From: JALHNF01 sp031972295
GTDB taxonomy: Bacteria; Patescibacteriota; Minisyncoccia; Phycocordibacterales; UBA5272
Direction: 5' to 3'
Assembly: GCA_031972295.1 (NCBI GenBank)
Contig: DALYEZ010000002.1
Coordinates: forward strand, 1-64,000
DNA length: 64,000 nt
Shown: positions 32,453-40,819 of the stretch, piece after piece
Numbering within the stretch: position 1 is the stretch's first letter
Layout: every line of letters starts with the position of its first letter
Made by a program: the position numbers and the translations under genes
The notes under the pieces: generated by a model
Seen by the model: only the letters and a program-made list of their open reading frames with translations
What the model was told of the DNA's origin: nothing
The model's database searches: none

Positions 32453-34201
32453 ATGAAACCAGTTATTCCTCTCACACTCATTGCTTTTTGTTTGACTTTG
32501 GTTGTAGGGACACTCACATCTCCGTTTAATACGACGGTTCAAGTGGGAGCGGTTGCCTTTTCGACTGACAGCGGAACACGAGAAATTGCTCGTGATGGCG
32601 CACTTGCTAATGTTATTTCTTTTAAACAATCGACCATACAAACAAAGGAGGGTGATCGAGTGAAAGTAATTTTGACTTCTTCGGGACCAATTCAGGAAAC
32701 CACTAGAGTAAAAGTAAAAATAATAGGAGGTACAGCAAAAAATGGTGTCGACTATCGCTTGTCTCCCGCACAAACAATTACCTTTTACAAAGGTGGATTA
32801 CGTGAGAAATCTTTTTTAATCCCAACCTTAACAGACAAGATTAATGAGCAATCAGAAACCATTATCCTTTCTTTGTATTCCTCAACAGATCAATCTCTTG
32901 ATAAAAAGACAACGATTAATATTGGTAATGGTGCTGTTTCTCCAACAACGCCACCAAGTACGGGTGCAAGTGCTGTAGCGCAGCAAGTTAATCTGAACGC
33001 TATCCCTACAGACACATCTTTAGACACAAACGGCTGGCCAAAATATCTAAAGGTTCCTGCGACATGTGCTAAGCCAATCGCTGGAAAGAGATATATTTTT
33101 GAACCTCGCTTTGGCCGACACCCAACAGATAATTTTTCAGATAAATTTGTTGCCCCACTTCTTACTTCTGGTTTTGGTGGTAGTAGTGGAGAATTTGTTA
33201 TAAACAAAACTTCTGATGAAGTATTTGCAATTCCTTTCTATGCACCATATCTTGCGAGTGTCAGTGAAACAGTAAAGCTAAAAGCTGATATGGCCCGACT
33301 CGGAGATATTGCTATGGGCAATGCTACGCAGTATTGGGCACCGCATGCTGCTTATGGAAATGAGATACAGATGAGCATTTCAAAGTGTCCAGGGGGCGAA
33401 AATCCTATTGTAAGCACAGGTGCAGGAGGGTATGGCACATTAGTCACTGGCATCACTGTTGATGGAGAAAAAACACGAACAGCAAACGGCGGTAATTTAA
33501 ACCAGGGTGGTTATTATTTTTTAAACATCTCCGGACCGTGTGAACGAGATTTTTCGGATCCAACCTATACTACTGGCATATACGCACGAAATGGAAAACC
33601 TTTATGTGCGAGCATTACACAATCATATGGTTCCTATAGTGCTACATCTATCCCACCGTACACTGGCCCAGCTCTTTCTAAAGGTCCATACCCAATAAAC
33701 TATAATTATAAAATAGTGTCTGCGAGTGCACCTAATAGCTATCCAGGTAACGAGGCAATGCGATGGCGATGTTTTGATGTTACAGGAAAGGGTCCTGAAA
33801 TGCGTTATGAAATAACAAGTAGGGGATGGACAGAGCCAAATAAACCCTCCTACTCAAATTATGTTTGTGCAGCTTATGGAAGCACAGAATCTCGCCCAGC
33901 TTCTTTTGAGGATGTGCCAGTCTATAGGGTTTGTGCCAAACATTCAGTGGGATATACTCGGACTTCTCGCGTGAGTCTATTTAGTATTCCACTTCAGCAC
34001 ATAGACACTTGTCAGTTTGATACAGTAAAAGGTGTGTATTATTGGAAAACAACAACTGCATCAAACAGTACGCTCCAACTTCTCGACCAAGCAACTCCAA
34101 TAGGTGCGTTTAACTTCACCACTGCCTGGAACAGCACTCCAGGAACTGTTGAGTACAAAGACGCAAGTGGAACACTCATCAAGTCAGAACGTTTCCATTA
34201 A
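32453..34201 (+). CDS. Large exported protein with Calx-beta-like domain
   Basis: 582 residues with a signal peptide (IPLTLIAFCLTLVVGTLTSP). A Calx-beta-like module follows (about 45-150: IQTKEGDRVKVILTSSGPIQ, GVDYRLSPAQTITF, INEQSETIILSL). The rest is Ser/Gly/Tyr-rich with spaced cysteines (CAKPIAGKRYIFEPRFG, ISKCPGGENPIVST, MRWRCFDVTGKG). The distal part matches nothing I know; a surface or secreted role is likely. TATAGT at 32439-32444 puts the start at the second Met (32453). Confidence 0.7.
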   Translation: MKPVIPLTLIAFCLTLVVGTLTSPFNTTVQVGAVAFSTDSGTREIARDGALANVISFKQSTIQTKEGDRVKVILTSSGPIQETTRVKVKIIGGTAKNGVDYRLSPAQTITFYKGGLREKSFLIPTLTDKINEQSETIILSLYSSTDQSLDKKTTINIGNGAVSPTTPPSTGASAVAQQVNLNAIPTDTSLDTNGWPKYLKVPATCAKPIAGKRYIFEPRFGRHPTDNFSDKFVAPLLTSGFGGSSGEFVINKTSDEVFAIPFYAPYLASVSETVKLKADMARLGDIAMGNATQYWAPHAAYGNEIQMSISKCPGGENPIVSTGAGGYGTLVTGITVDGEKTRTANGGNLNQGGYYFLNISGPCERDFSDPTYTTGIYARNGKPLCASITQSYGSYSATSIPPYTGPALSKGPYPINYNYKIVSASAPNSYPGNEAMRWRCFDVTGKGPEMRYEITSRGWTEPNKPSYSNYVCAAYGSTESRPASFEDVPVYRVCAKHSVGYTRTSRVSLFSIPLQHIDTCQFDTVKGVYYWKTTTASNSTLQLLDQATPIGAFNFTTAWNSTPGTVEYKDASGTLIKSERFH

Positions 34202-34241
34202 TTTTTTCAGTTACAGATAAAAAGTTTGATACACTGTATTC

Positions 34242-35834
34242 ATGCGTGATCATTTCTCTTCATTCGAATATGAAGATTCTAAAAAGGTGCGAGAAAAGTA
34301 CAGCACTGATGCGAGTATCTTTAAAGTGGAACCAGAAGGAGTGCTTTTCCCAAAGTCAGCCATTGATATTTCAAGAATTATAAAAACTCTGTTCGAACAG
34401 AATGAGCAAACATCACTTACGGTGCGTGCTGCTGGTACATGTATGTCAGGCGGACCACTCAACGAAGGTTTAATTGTTGATATTACCAAGTACATGAATG
34501 CAGTTATTGGTTTGGACCTAAAGCATAAAACTATAACAGTGGAGAGTGGGGCAATGTACAAAGATGTTGAAGAAGCATCCGCGATGCACGGACTCATGTT
34601 CCCGCCATATACATCATCAAAAGACGTTTGTGTGATTGGGGGAATGATTGGTAACAATGCATCAGGCGAACTTTCAGTACGTTATGGTGCAACTATCGAT
34701 TGGGTCCATAGCCTTGATGTTGTTTTAGCCGACGGAAATCTCTATACGTTCAAAGAACTCACTAAAGATGAGTGGTTTGAAAAACAAAAGCAAGAAACTT
34801 TTGAAGGTAAAATATACAGAAAAGTTGCTCACATGCTCGATGCCTGCCATTTTTTATTTGAGACGAATGTTCCAAAAGTTTCAAAGAACGCGGCTGGTTA
34901 CCAGCTTTGGAAAATTTATAATCCAAAGACAAATACGTATAATCTTTCTCGGCTGTTTGTAGCCGCTCAAGGCACGCTTGGCATTATTGCTAATGCAACT
35001 TTGAAACTTACCGAGACGCCTCGGCATCGTCGTTTGGTTGTATGTCCTCTCACTGATCTTTCTGTGCTTGGTAACGTGCTCCACGCGCTTAAAGCAGCAA
35101 GTCCAGAAAGTATTGAAACATACGATACGCATACATATACACTTGCAAAAACATACCATCAAAAAGAAGCCGAGCTTGTGTCTTTTGTTTCTGATCATGC
35201 GCTCCTGACGCTTTTTGTTCAAGTAGCTGAAGATACTGATGAGGGTACCCACACTAAACAAAATGAAATCGTAGAGATTCTCCGCTTACACAAGCTCACC
35301 CCATATATTCCAGAAAATCAAGAAACAGTTGAAGCTTTTTTTACTATTCGTCGAGCAAGTTTTCGAATGTTGATGGCTTTAAAAAGTTCACAAAGTCGTG
35401 TTGCACCCTGTATTGAAGACACTATCGTCCCTGTGGAACGTTACGGAGAATTTCTCACTCAACTCAAACCTATTTTAGATGATTACATACTCACCTATAC
35501 CTATGCGGGGCACATTGGTGATGGCAGTATTCGTTTAATACCGTTGGCAGATTTTTCTGATCCAAAAACTCCAGAGATGCTCATGGAACTTTCACACCGT
35601 GTCTATGACCTTGTAATCGAGCTCGGTGGCTCAATTAGTGTCGACCACAACGACGGACTTCTCCGAACGCACTACTTGGAAAAACAATACGGTAAAGAAT
35701 TAGTGGAAATATTTAAAGATATAAAAACTTTTTTTGATCCTCAGAATATTTTTAATCCAGGTAAGAAAGTACCGACTGAGAAACAGGGGACAGAGTTGTA
35801 CGCAAAAAAGCATATACATAAGAAAAACGGATAG
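34242..35834 (+). CDS. FAD-linked oxidase (GlcD/D-lactate dehydrogenase type)
   Basis: 530 residues. The PCMH FAD-binding domain shows VRAAGTCMSGGPLNEGLIVD, FPPYTSSKDVCVIGGMIGNN, GATIDWVHSLDVVLADG, and the C-terminal FAD-oxidase domain YTYAGHIGDGSIRLIP, SVDHNDGLLRTHYL and FFDPQNIFNPGKKVP. This family oxidises 2-hydroxy acids such as D-lactate or glycolate. No iron-sulfur partner subunit is adjacent. Ends just before the cassette leader at 35897. Confidence 0.9.
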   Translation: MRDHFSSFEYEDSKKVREKYSTDASIFKVEPEGVLFPKSAIDISRIIKTLFEQNEQTSLTVRAAGTCMSGGPLNEGLIVDITKYMNAVIGLDLKHKTITVESGAMYKDVEEASAMHGLMFPPYTSSKDVCVIGGMIGNNASGELSVRYGATIDWVHSLDVVLADGNLYTFKELTKDEWFEKQKQETFEGKIYRKVAHMLDACHFLFETNVPKVSKNAAGYQLWKIYNPKTNTYNLSRLFVAAQGTLGIIANATLKLTETPRHRRLVVCPLTDLSVLGNVLHALKAASPESIETYDTHTYTLAKTYHQKEAELVSFVSDHALLTLFVQVAEDTDEGTHTKQNEIVEILRLHKLTPYIPENQETVEAFFTIRRASFRMLMALKSSQSRVAPCIEDTIVPVERYGEFLTQLKPILDDYILTYTYAGHIGDGSIRLIPLADFSDPKTPEMLMELSHRVYDLVIELGGSISVDHNDGLLRTHYLEKQYGKELVEIFKDIKTFFDPQNIFNPGKKVPTEKQGTELYAKKHIHKKNG

Positions 35835-35896
35835 GTACTTGACTTACTATGTATAAATGTGGTTTAAAGTTAAAAGCTCTTTAAACAAAGTTTATT

Positions 35897-35950
35897 AGTT
35901 TGCCATAGCTTTAAGTGTTTATCTTTGAACTTTTAAAGCTATGGCAAACT
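35897..35950 (+). promoter_or_regulatory. Conserved leader hairpin, copy A
   Basis: Perfect 18-bp inverted repeat: AGTTTGCCATAGCTTTAA (35897-35914) and its complement (35933-35950), with an 18-nt loop starting GTGTTTA and containing TTGAA. Copy B precedes the 40176 gene and keeps the pairing with two compensatory base-pair changes. A TATAAA box lies at 35852-35857. The Shine-Dalgarno AAGGAG is at 35982-35987. Confidence 0.75.
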
Positions 35951-35994
35951 AGAGATCACAACGATCAAAGGCGACTAGCATAAGGAGCAACGCC

Positions 35995-36585
35995 ATGTCC
36001 AAAGACATGACCCTGCAACAAATCGACAAAGCAGTAGGAAACTACCGGGCAATGCTGGTGAAGCATACCGACAGCTTTCCAGCCGATGCTGTTCAATCAG
36101 TACTTGGAGATCGCAACTTCGCTGCAGAGCAGTTCAGACTCTTCCGTGCGCGAGTCGAGGCTTGCTCAGGCATCATCATCCGCGACTTCACCGTTGACCT
36201 CAATCTCGTGGGCATGCGAGCAATCAGTGCGACTGGTTGCGTGAAGCATGTGAATGAGCACGTAGCGGAAACCATGCCCCGCGCAACTGTCTCTGAGGGC
36301 AAGTTGTATTTCTTCCAAATCGGTCGTGCCACACCGGCTGATAAAGTGGAAGCTGGGTACGCCAAACGCGGACTGATCCCCGTTGATCCACACACGCTGT
36401 GTGCCTTCAATGCAGCCAACCAAGAATTTGCCGATACCCACCACAACGGCACCCAATGGAAAGATGAGAACGCCAACATCTGCCGTATGGGTTTCGGTAG
36501 GTGGAGCGGCATGCGCCGCGTGTACGTCGGCCGGAACGGCTATGGCTGGGACGACGGCTGGTGGTTCGCCGGTGTCAGCAAGTAA
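35995..36585 (+). CDS. Cassette protein A, unknown; Shine-Dalgarno start and distinct base composition
   Basis: 196 residues, soluble, no signal peptide. The N-terminus is helical (MTLQQIDKAVGNYRAMLVKH); the end is aromatic and Gly-rich (RMGFGRWSGMRRVYVGRNGY, then DDGWWFAGVSK). By eye the gene is visibly more GC-rich than its neighbours and uses codons such as CTG, GCC and ACC more often. The start is set by AAGGAG 7 nt upstream of the ATG. It is followed by hairpins and a terminator (36669-36699). I do not recognise the family. Leader and terminator resemble those of the 40176 gene. Confidence 0.65.
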   Translation: MSKDMTLQQIDKAVGNYRAMLVKHTDSFPADAVQSVLGDRNFAAEQFRLFRARVEACSGIIIRDFTVDLNLVGMRAISATGCVKHVNEHVAETMPRATVSEGKLYFFQIGRATPADKVEAGYAKRGLIPVDPHTLCAFNAANQEFADTHHNGTQWKDENANICRMGFGRWSGMRRVYVGRNGYGWDDGWWFAGVSK

Positions 36586-36599
36586 GCTCTTTGGACTGA

Positions 36600-36699
36600 G
36601 GCCTCAGGACTTTTGTTCCTTAGGCCTTTGTCAAAAAAAGTTGGAAGAATAGCTATAAACTTCCATACCTCCGCTGCGTCTTGCAACGGAGTTTTTATT
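36600..36699 (+). terminator. Double hairpin and terminator of cassette A
   Basis: A first hairpin, AGGCCTCAGGA with TCCTTAGGCCT (about 36600-36628), is followed by CTCCGCTGC with GCAACGGAG (36669-36691) and TTTTTATTTTT. The second hairpin is close in sequence to the terminator of cassette B at 40698. Confidence 0.75.
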
Positions 36700-36754
36700 T
36701 TTGTAGTCACACAGTACCCATCAAACCGTTACAAGAGGTATATACTATATTAAT

Positions 36755-37552
36755 ATGGACACAACCGAAAAAAACAAACAATTCTTATTTAAGATGGGTG
36801 GATGGCTTTTAGTGGTTCTCACCATACTTGCACTTGCAGGAGTTATCTCGCTTGCAAAGGGATGGCGATTCATTGGAGCTGGGCTTAATGCAACAAACAT
36901 TATTTCAGTGAGCGCTGAGGCGTCACTTGATGCAAAGCCAACAGGTGGAACGATTTCTTTCACGCAACGTAATGATGCAAAGACAGCAAAAGAAGCAGAA
37001 GACTTACGAAATGTTGTTGTGGCAAAAGCACTCGCTGCAATCAAAAAGATTGGTATTGAAGACAAAGACATAAACACAACCTCAATCAATCGAAGTGAAA
37101 AGTATGACTACAACACTCGTCCATGTTCAGGTGGTTACTGTCCAAGCACGCCAACAGTTGTTGGGTATGACGCATACCAGAGCGTAACTATTAAAGTTCG
37201 TAATACTGAAAATCTTTCTAAAGTGATTGACGCGCTTCGTGATGCTGGGGTTACACAAGTAGATGGCCCACAACTTGGTTTCCAAGATGAAGAACTCGAG
37301 ACGCTTCAAGCACAAGCTCGAAAAGAAGCTATTAAGAAGGCTCGTGCAAAAGCAGATGTTCTTGCTGATCAGCTCGGTGTAGAAATTGTTCGAGTGGTTT
37401 CTTTCTCTGAGGGTGGTGATCGAGGATATATGCCATATATGGCAATGAAGGCAATGGATAGTGTGGGAGGAGAAGCAGCTGCGCCAGCAGTACTTCCTAT
37501 TGGTGACTCAAAAATCTCTTCTTCGGTGACTATTACCTACGAGATAAAGTAA
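36755..37552 (+). CDS. SIMPL-domain (DUF541) protein, membrane-anchored
   Basis: 265 residues: one N-terminal helix (WLLVVLTILALAGVISLAKGW), then the SIMPL/Oxidative-stress-like domain: NIISVSAEASLDAKPTGGTI, KIGIEDKDINTTSINRSEKY, GYDAYQSVTIKVRNTENLSK, and the KKARAKADVLADQLGVEIVRV helix. Function in bacteria is poorly defined. TATACT at 36741-36746 ends 8 nt before the ATG, so leaderless. Confidence 0.87.
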   Translation: MDTTEKNKQFLFKMGGWLLVVLTILALAGVISLAKGWRFIGAGLNATNIISVSAEASLDAKPTGGTISFTQRNDAKTAKEAEDLRNVVVAKALAAIKKIGIEDKDINTTSINRSEKYDYNTRPCSGGYCPSTPTVVGYDAYQSVTIKVRNTENLSKVIDALRDAGVTQVDGPQLGFQDEELETLQAQARKEAIKKARAKADVLADQLGVEIVRVVSFSEGGDRGYMPYMAMKAMDSVGGEAAAPAVLPIGDSKISSSVTITYEIK

Positions 37553-37576
37553 TTTTTCTTTAAAAGCGTTTTTACA

Positions 37577-37605
37577 AAGACCCCTTTCAAAAAAGGGGTC
37601 TTTGC
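37577..37605 (+). terminator. Terminator before secD
   Basis: AAAGACCCCTTT pairs with AAAGGGGTCTTT. The secD -10 (TAGGAT, 37608-37613) follows at once. Confidence 0.85.
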
Positions 37606-37620
37606 GTTAGGATAGGGGGT

Positions 37621-39060
37621 ATGTGGAAAACAAAAATAGGTAGTATTTTACTTGTCGTAGCCGCTTTCGGTGTGGGCTGGTTTGTAGCCGGAAGTGAACC
37701 AAAGCTTGCTTCGTTTATAGAAGGGAGTTCCTTAAAGGGTGCATTTCCAACTTCAACAGTTGCGAGTTTGCGACAGACGTATCCGTTTCGTCTCGGACTT
37801 GATTTAGCTGGTGGATCGCGACTTGTCTTTCGAGCTGATGTCTCTAAAACAGAGCCAGGTGAAGTAAGTGAGGCGATGGCATCACTTCGAGACGTAATCG
37901 AACGACGTATTAATATTCTTGGAGTTTCAGAACCAGTTGTTACAACAGAAAAATCTTTTACTGGAAATGAATACCGTCTCGTTGTTGAACTTCCTGGAGT
38001 AACAAATCTTGATGAGGCAGCGCGTGTGATTGGAGAGACACCGCTTCTTGAATTTAAGACTGTTCGTCCTGACGGTCCAGAAAAAGACAAAATTATTAAG
38101 GCTCGAAAGGACTTTGCAGACTCAATGGCAAATGGCCAGGGGCAAGTTGTTATTACTCCTGAATCTCAAATGGATCCAGACTTTGTCGACACTCCTTTAG
38201 GTGGAGGGCAGCTTTCTAAAGCAATGCTTCAGTTTGACCCAACAACTCGTAAACCAATCATCTCGCTCCAGTTTAATGATGAAGGTGCAAAACTTTTTGA
38301 GCAAATCACTGAAGCAAATGTTGGCAAGCCCGTTGCTATTTTCCTCGACGGCGCAGCGCTTTCTATTCCAACCGTACAGCAAAAAATTACTGGCGGACAG
38401 GCAGTTATTACAGGCGAGTTTACTCCAGCTGAAGCACGAGAGCTTGTTGGTCGTTTGAATTCAGGTGCGCTTCCATTGAAAGTTGAACTTATTGGCTCTC
38501 AAGTAGTAGGAGCAACTCTTGGAATTGACTCCGTAGAAAAAGGTGTAAAAGCGGCTTCGTATGGATTCCTTCTTATCGCTATTTTCCTTATTCTTTGGTA
38601 TCGCCTTCCGGGAGTTTTGGCAGTTGTTGCACTTTCAGCATATGTAGTGCTCATGCTTGCGTTCTTTAAACTTATTCCTGTAGTGCTCACCGCTGCCGGT
38701 ATTGCAGGCTTCATTATTTCGATGGGACTCGCGGTGGATGCGAATGTTCTTATCTTTGAACGTATGAAAGAAGAAATGCGAACAGGTAAAAATATTAAAG
38801 AAGCAGTTGCGCTTGGAATTTCTCGCGCATGGTCTTCTATTCGAGATTCAAATATCGCATCGCTCATTTCAGCTACAATTCTTTTCTGGCTTGGATCATC
38901 GGTAGTTAAAGGATTTGCACTTACTCTCGGGCTTGGAGTACTCACGAGTCTTTTCACGGCGATTGTGATTACTCGCATTTTCCTTCTTGCTGTTTCTGGC
39001 AAGCAAAATGGTCGCATCGCTCGCTTCCTCTTTGCGAATGGGTTTAGCAAAGGAAACTAA
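37621..39060 (+). CDS. secD: Protein translocase subunit SecD
   Basis: RND-type membrane protein that helps SecYEG export proteins using the proton gradient. 479 residues: N-terminal helix (ILLVVAAFGVGWFVAG), FRLGLDLAGGSRLVFRAD, large periplasmic P1 domain with RRINILGVSEPVV, then five helices with the SecD motif GLAVDANVLIFERMKEE. TAGGAT ends 7 nt before the ATG, so leaderless. secF follows after 14 nt. Confidence 0.96.
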   Translation: MWKTKIGSILLVVAAFGVGWFVAGSEPKLASFIEGSSLKGAFPTSTVASLRQTYPFRLGLDLAGGSRLVFRADVSKTEPGEVSEAMASLRDVIERRINILGVSEPVVTTEKSFTGNEYRLVVELPGVTNLDEAARVIGETPLLEFKTVRPDGPEKDKIIKARKDFADSMANGQGQVVITPESQMDPDFVDTPLGGGQLSKAMLQFDPTTRKPIISLQFNDEGAKLFEQITEANVGKPVAIFLDGAALSIPTVQQKITGGQAVITGEFTPAEARELVGRLNSGALPLKVELIGSQVVGATLGIDSVEKGVKAASYGFLLIAIFLILWYRLPGVLAVVALSAYVVLMLAFFKLIPVVLTAAGIAGFIISMGLAVDANVLIFERMKEEMRTGKNIKEAVALGISRAWSSIRDSNIASLISATILFWLGSSVVKGFALTLGLGVLTSLFTAIVITRIFLLAVSGKQNGRIARFLFANGFSKGN

Positions 39061-39074
39061 TCGTATAAAATAGT

Positions 39075-39971
39075 ATGTTTATCATCAAAAATAAAATTTT
39101 CTTTCTCACATTCTCAGCCCTTCTTGTTGCGGCATCACTTGGAGTACTTGTAACCCTTGGTTTAAAGCCAGGTATTGAGTTTAAGGGTGGGGCAATTGTG
39201 GTAGCGCAATATACAAATGCTGTGCCAGAACTTGAGCAGATTAAAAACCAAGCAAAAAATCTTGGACTTGGCGACGTGACTGTTCAGGCATCAGGTGAAA
39301 AAGAAGTGATTGTAAAAACACGAACTCTGGTAGAGAGTGATCGACCTGTCCTTTCACAGACGTTGAGTATTGCTGGAGCTTTTCCGTATACTGAAAAGAG
39401 CTTCAGTGCCATTGGACCTTCGATTAGTAAAGAGCTTACAACAAAATCAATTCTTGCAGTGATTCTTGTATCGCTCGCAATTATTATCTTCATCACTTTT
39501 GCTTTCCGAAGAGTTTCAAAGCCAGTGGCTTCATGGAAATATGGACTCATTACTATTGCAACACTTTTGCATGACATCATTGTTCCTGCAGGGCTCTATG
39601 CATATTTGGGCTATGCATATGGTGCAGAAGTGGACACACTTTTTGTTGTAGCACTCCTTACTATTCTCGGTATTTCTATCTCAGATACAATTGTAATCTT
39701 TGACCGTATTCGAGAAAACTTGAGTAAGAAAATCTCACAGAGTTTTGAAGAAGTGGTGGGGACGAGTCTCTCGCAGAGTTTTGTGCGGTCTATGAGTACA
39801 TCTCTTACGGTAATCATCGTACTTTTAGCGCTCTTCTTCTTTGGCCCAGAGCCGACAAAGTGGTTTGCGCTCACTCTTGTGACAGGAATGATTGTGGGAA
39901 CATATTCATCAATTTTCGTGGCATCTCCTTTACTTACCTTGGTTGAAAAGTGGCAAACGGCTAAGAAATAA
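39075..39971 (+). CDS. secF: Protein translocase subunit SecF
   Basis: Partner of SecD, 298 residues. FKGGAIVVAQYTNAV is the divergent counterpart of the usual GTDFAGG region; GISISDTIVIFDRIREN and the six-helix layout are clear. A TATAAA box sits about 6 nt before the ATG, so it may have a secondary promoter inside the secDF operon. Confidence 0.96.
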   Translation: MFIIKNKIFFLTFSALLVAASLGVLVTLGLKPGIEFKGGAIVVAQYTNAVPELEQIKNQAKNLGLGDVTVQASGEKEVIVKTRTLVESDRPVLSQTLSIAGAFPYTEKSFSAIGPSISKELTTKSILAVILVSLAIIIFITFAFRRVSKPVASWKYGLITIATLLHDIIVPAGLYAYLGYAYGAEVDTLFVVALLTILGISISDTIVIFDRIRENLSKKISQSFEEVVGTSLSQSFVRSMSTSLTVIIVLLALFFFGPEPTKWFALTLVTGMIVGTYSSIFVASPLLTLVEKWQTAKK

Positions 39972-39980
39972 AGCTTTCTC

Positions 39981-40030
39981 TCACTCAAATAAAAATCTCT
40001 TACCAAAATAAGAGATTTTTATTTGAGTGA
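39981..40030. terminator. Terminator after secF, perfect 21-bp inverted repeat
   Basis: TCACTCAAATAAAAATCTCTT (39981-40001) pairs exactly with 40010-40030 across ACCAAAAT. Unusually long perfect stem for this window. Confidence 0.85.
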
Positions 40031-40092
40031 ATGTACTTTGACACATAATATAAATATGTGAGATAGTGCATAAAGTCAAGGTTCTTTATCAA

Positions 40093-40149
40093 AGTCTGTC
40101 ACAGCCTTAAGTGTTTACAAATGTTGAATATTTAAAGTTGTGTCAGACT
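40093..40149 (+). promoter_or_regulatory. Conserved leader hairpin, copy B
   Basis: AGTCTGTCACAGCCTTAA (40093-40110) pairs with 40132-40149: 15 Watson-Crick pairs, one G-U and two mismatches. Compared with copy A (35897), pairs 4 and 10 change from T-A to C-G on both sides. The loop again starts GTGTTTA and contains TTGAA. TTGACA (40038-40043) with GATAGT (40062-40067), or a TATAAA box nearer by, is the likely promoter. Confidence 0.75.
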
Positions 40150-40175
40150 AAATTTCTAAAACGATGGAGAAGACC

Positions 40176-40667
40176 ATGCTTAAGCGACATACAGAGCAAG
40201 ATGTCATTACAATCGAACGTTCCGAACCTTTCAGCCCATCTACTTTTGAGGGCCGTGACTTGTCTATCGGTGAGCAAGACGAACGGTCGCTGGTACTTTC
40301 TGAAGTGGATCGGAGAATGATCTTTCCTCTGGGAATAGTGAGCCTCGCTGAAAGGTCTGCTAGGGGGGAAGATGTGCTAAAACGGCTCAAATCCAAAAAG
40401 CACATTCGTCTAGACGCCAAGATTGGGGAGGTACTCTGGAAAGACTACGCGCTCAATAAGGAGAACAGTATCCTTGAGTGGTTACGTCTAAAGAAATTGA
40501 TCAGATTTCTCCCTTTTATGGGAACTGTCCTGGAGGATCTGAATGGTCGTCGATTGGTATTCTGTTTGTTTTGGTGGGAAGCGGAATGGTCTAGTTCCTT
40601 TCGGTTTCTGGAAGACCAATGGAGCACCTTACAGCCACCGGTCTGCTTATTTGTGTCCAAGAGCTAG
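40176..40667 (+). CDS. Cassette protein B, unknown; Shine-Dalgarno start
   Basis: 163 residues, basic and soluble. It contains EVDRRMIFPLGIVSLAERSA, LKRLKSKKHIRLDAKIGEV and a Trp/Phe-rich end (RRLVFCLFWWEAEWSSSFRF, ending PPVCLFVSKS). No family is recognised, and I see no clear similarity to cassette protein A apart from aromatic-rich ends that finish in VSK. The ATG at 40164 lies inside the Shine-Dalgarno (TGGAGA, 40165-40170); the ATG at 40176 is properly spaced. Confidence 0.6.
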   Translation: MLKRHTEQDVITIERSEPFSPSTFEGRDLSIGEQDERSLVLSEVDRRMIFPLGIVSLAERSARGEDVLKRLKSKKHIRLDAKIGEVLWKDYALNKENSILEWLRLKKLIRFLPFMGTVLEDLNGRRLVFCLFWWEAEWSSSFRFLEDQWSTLQPPVCLFVSKS

Positions 40668-40697
40668 CATCTGAAAAGGCAGAATAAGCTTCTTGGT

Positions 40698-40730
40698 TTA
40701 AAACTCCGATGCGTCGCATCGGAGTTTTAA
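40698..40730 (+). terminator. Terminator of cassette B
   Basis: Perfect palindrome TTAAAACTCCGATGC/GCATCGGAGTTTTAA across GTC. The CTCCG-TGCGTC-GCA-CGGAGTTTT pattern is shared with cassette A (36669-36691). Confidence 0.85.
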
Positions 40731-40800
40731 TTGCCGTTTGGGCCTTCTTGTTGTATACTGACCCACATTAAACAAGCCTCTGTATGGGGGCTTTGTTTTT
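40731..40800 (+). promoter_or_regulatory. fusA promoter and leader hairpin (possible attenuator)
   Basis: TTGCCG (40731-40736), a 17-bp spacer and TATACT (40754-40759) put the start near 40766. The 54-nt leader holds AAGCCTC (40774-40780) pairing with GGGGCTT (40787-40793), followed by TGTTTTT. The structure looks like an intrinsic terminator inside the leader, so attenuation of fusA is possible. Confidence 0.6.
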
Positions 40801-40819
40801 ACAACACACACAATAATTT

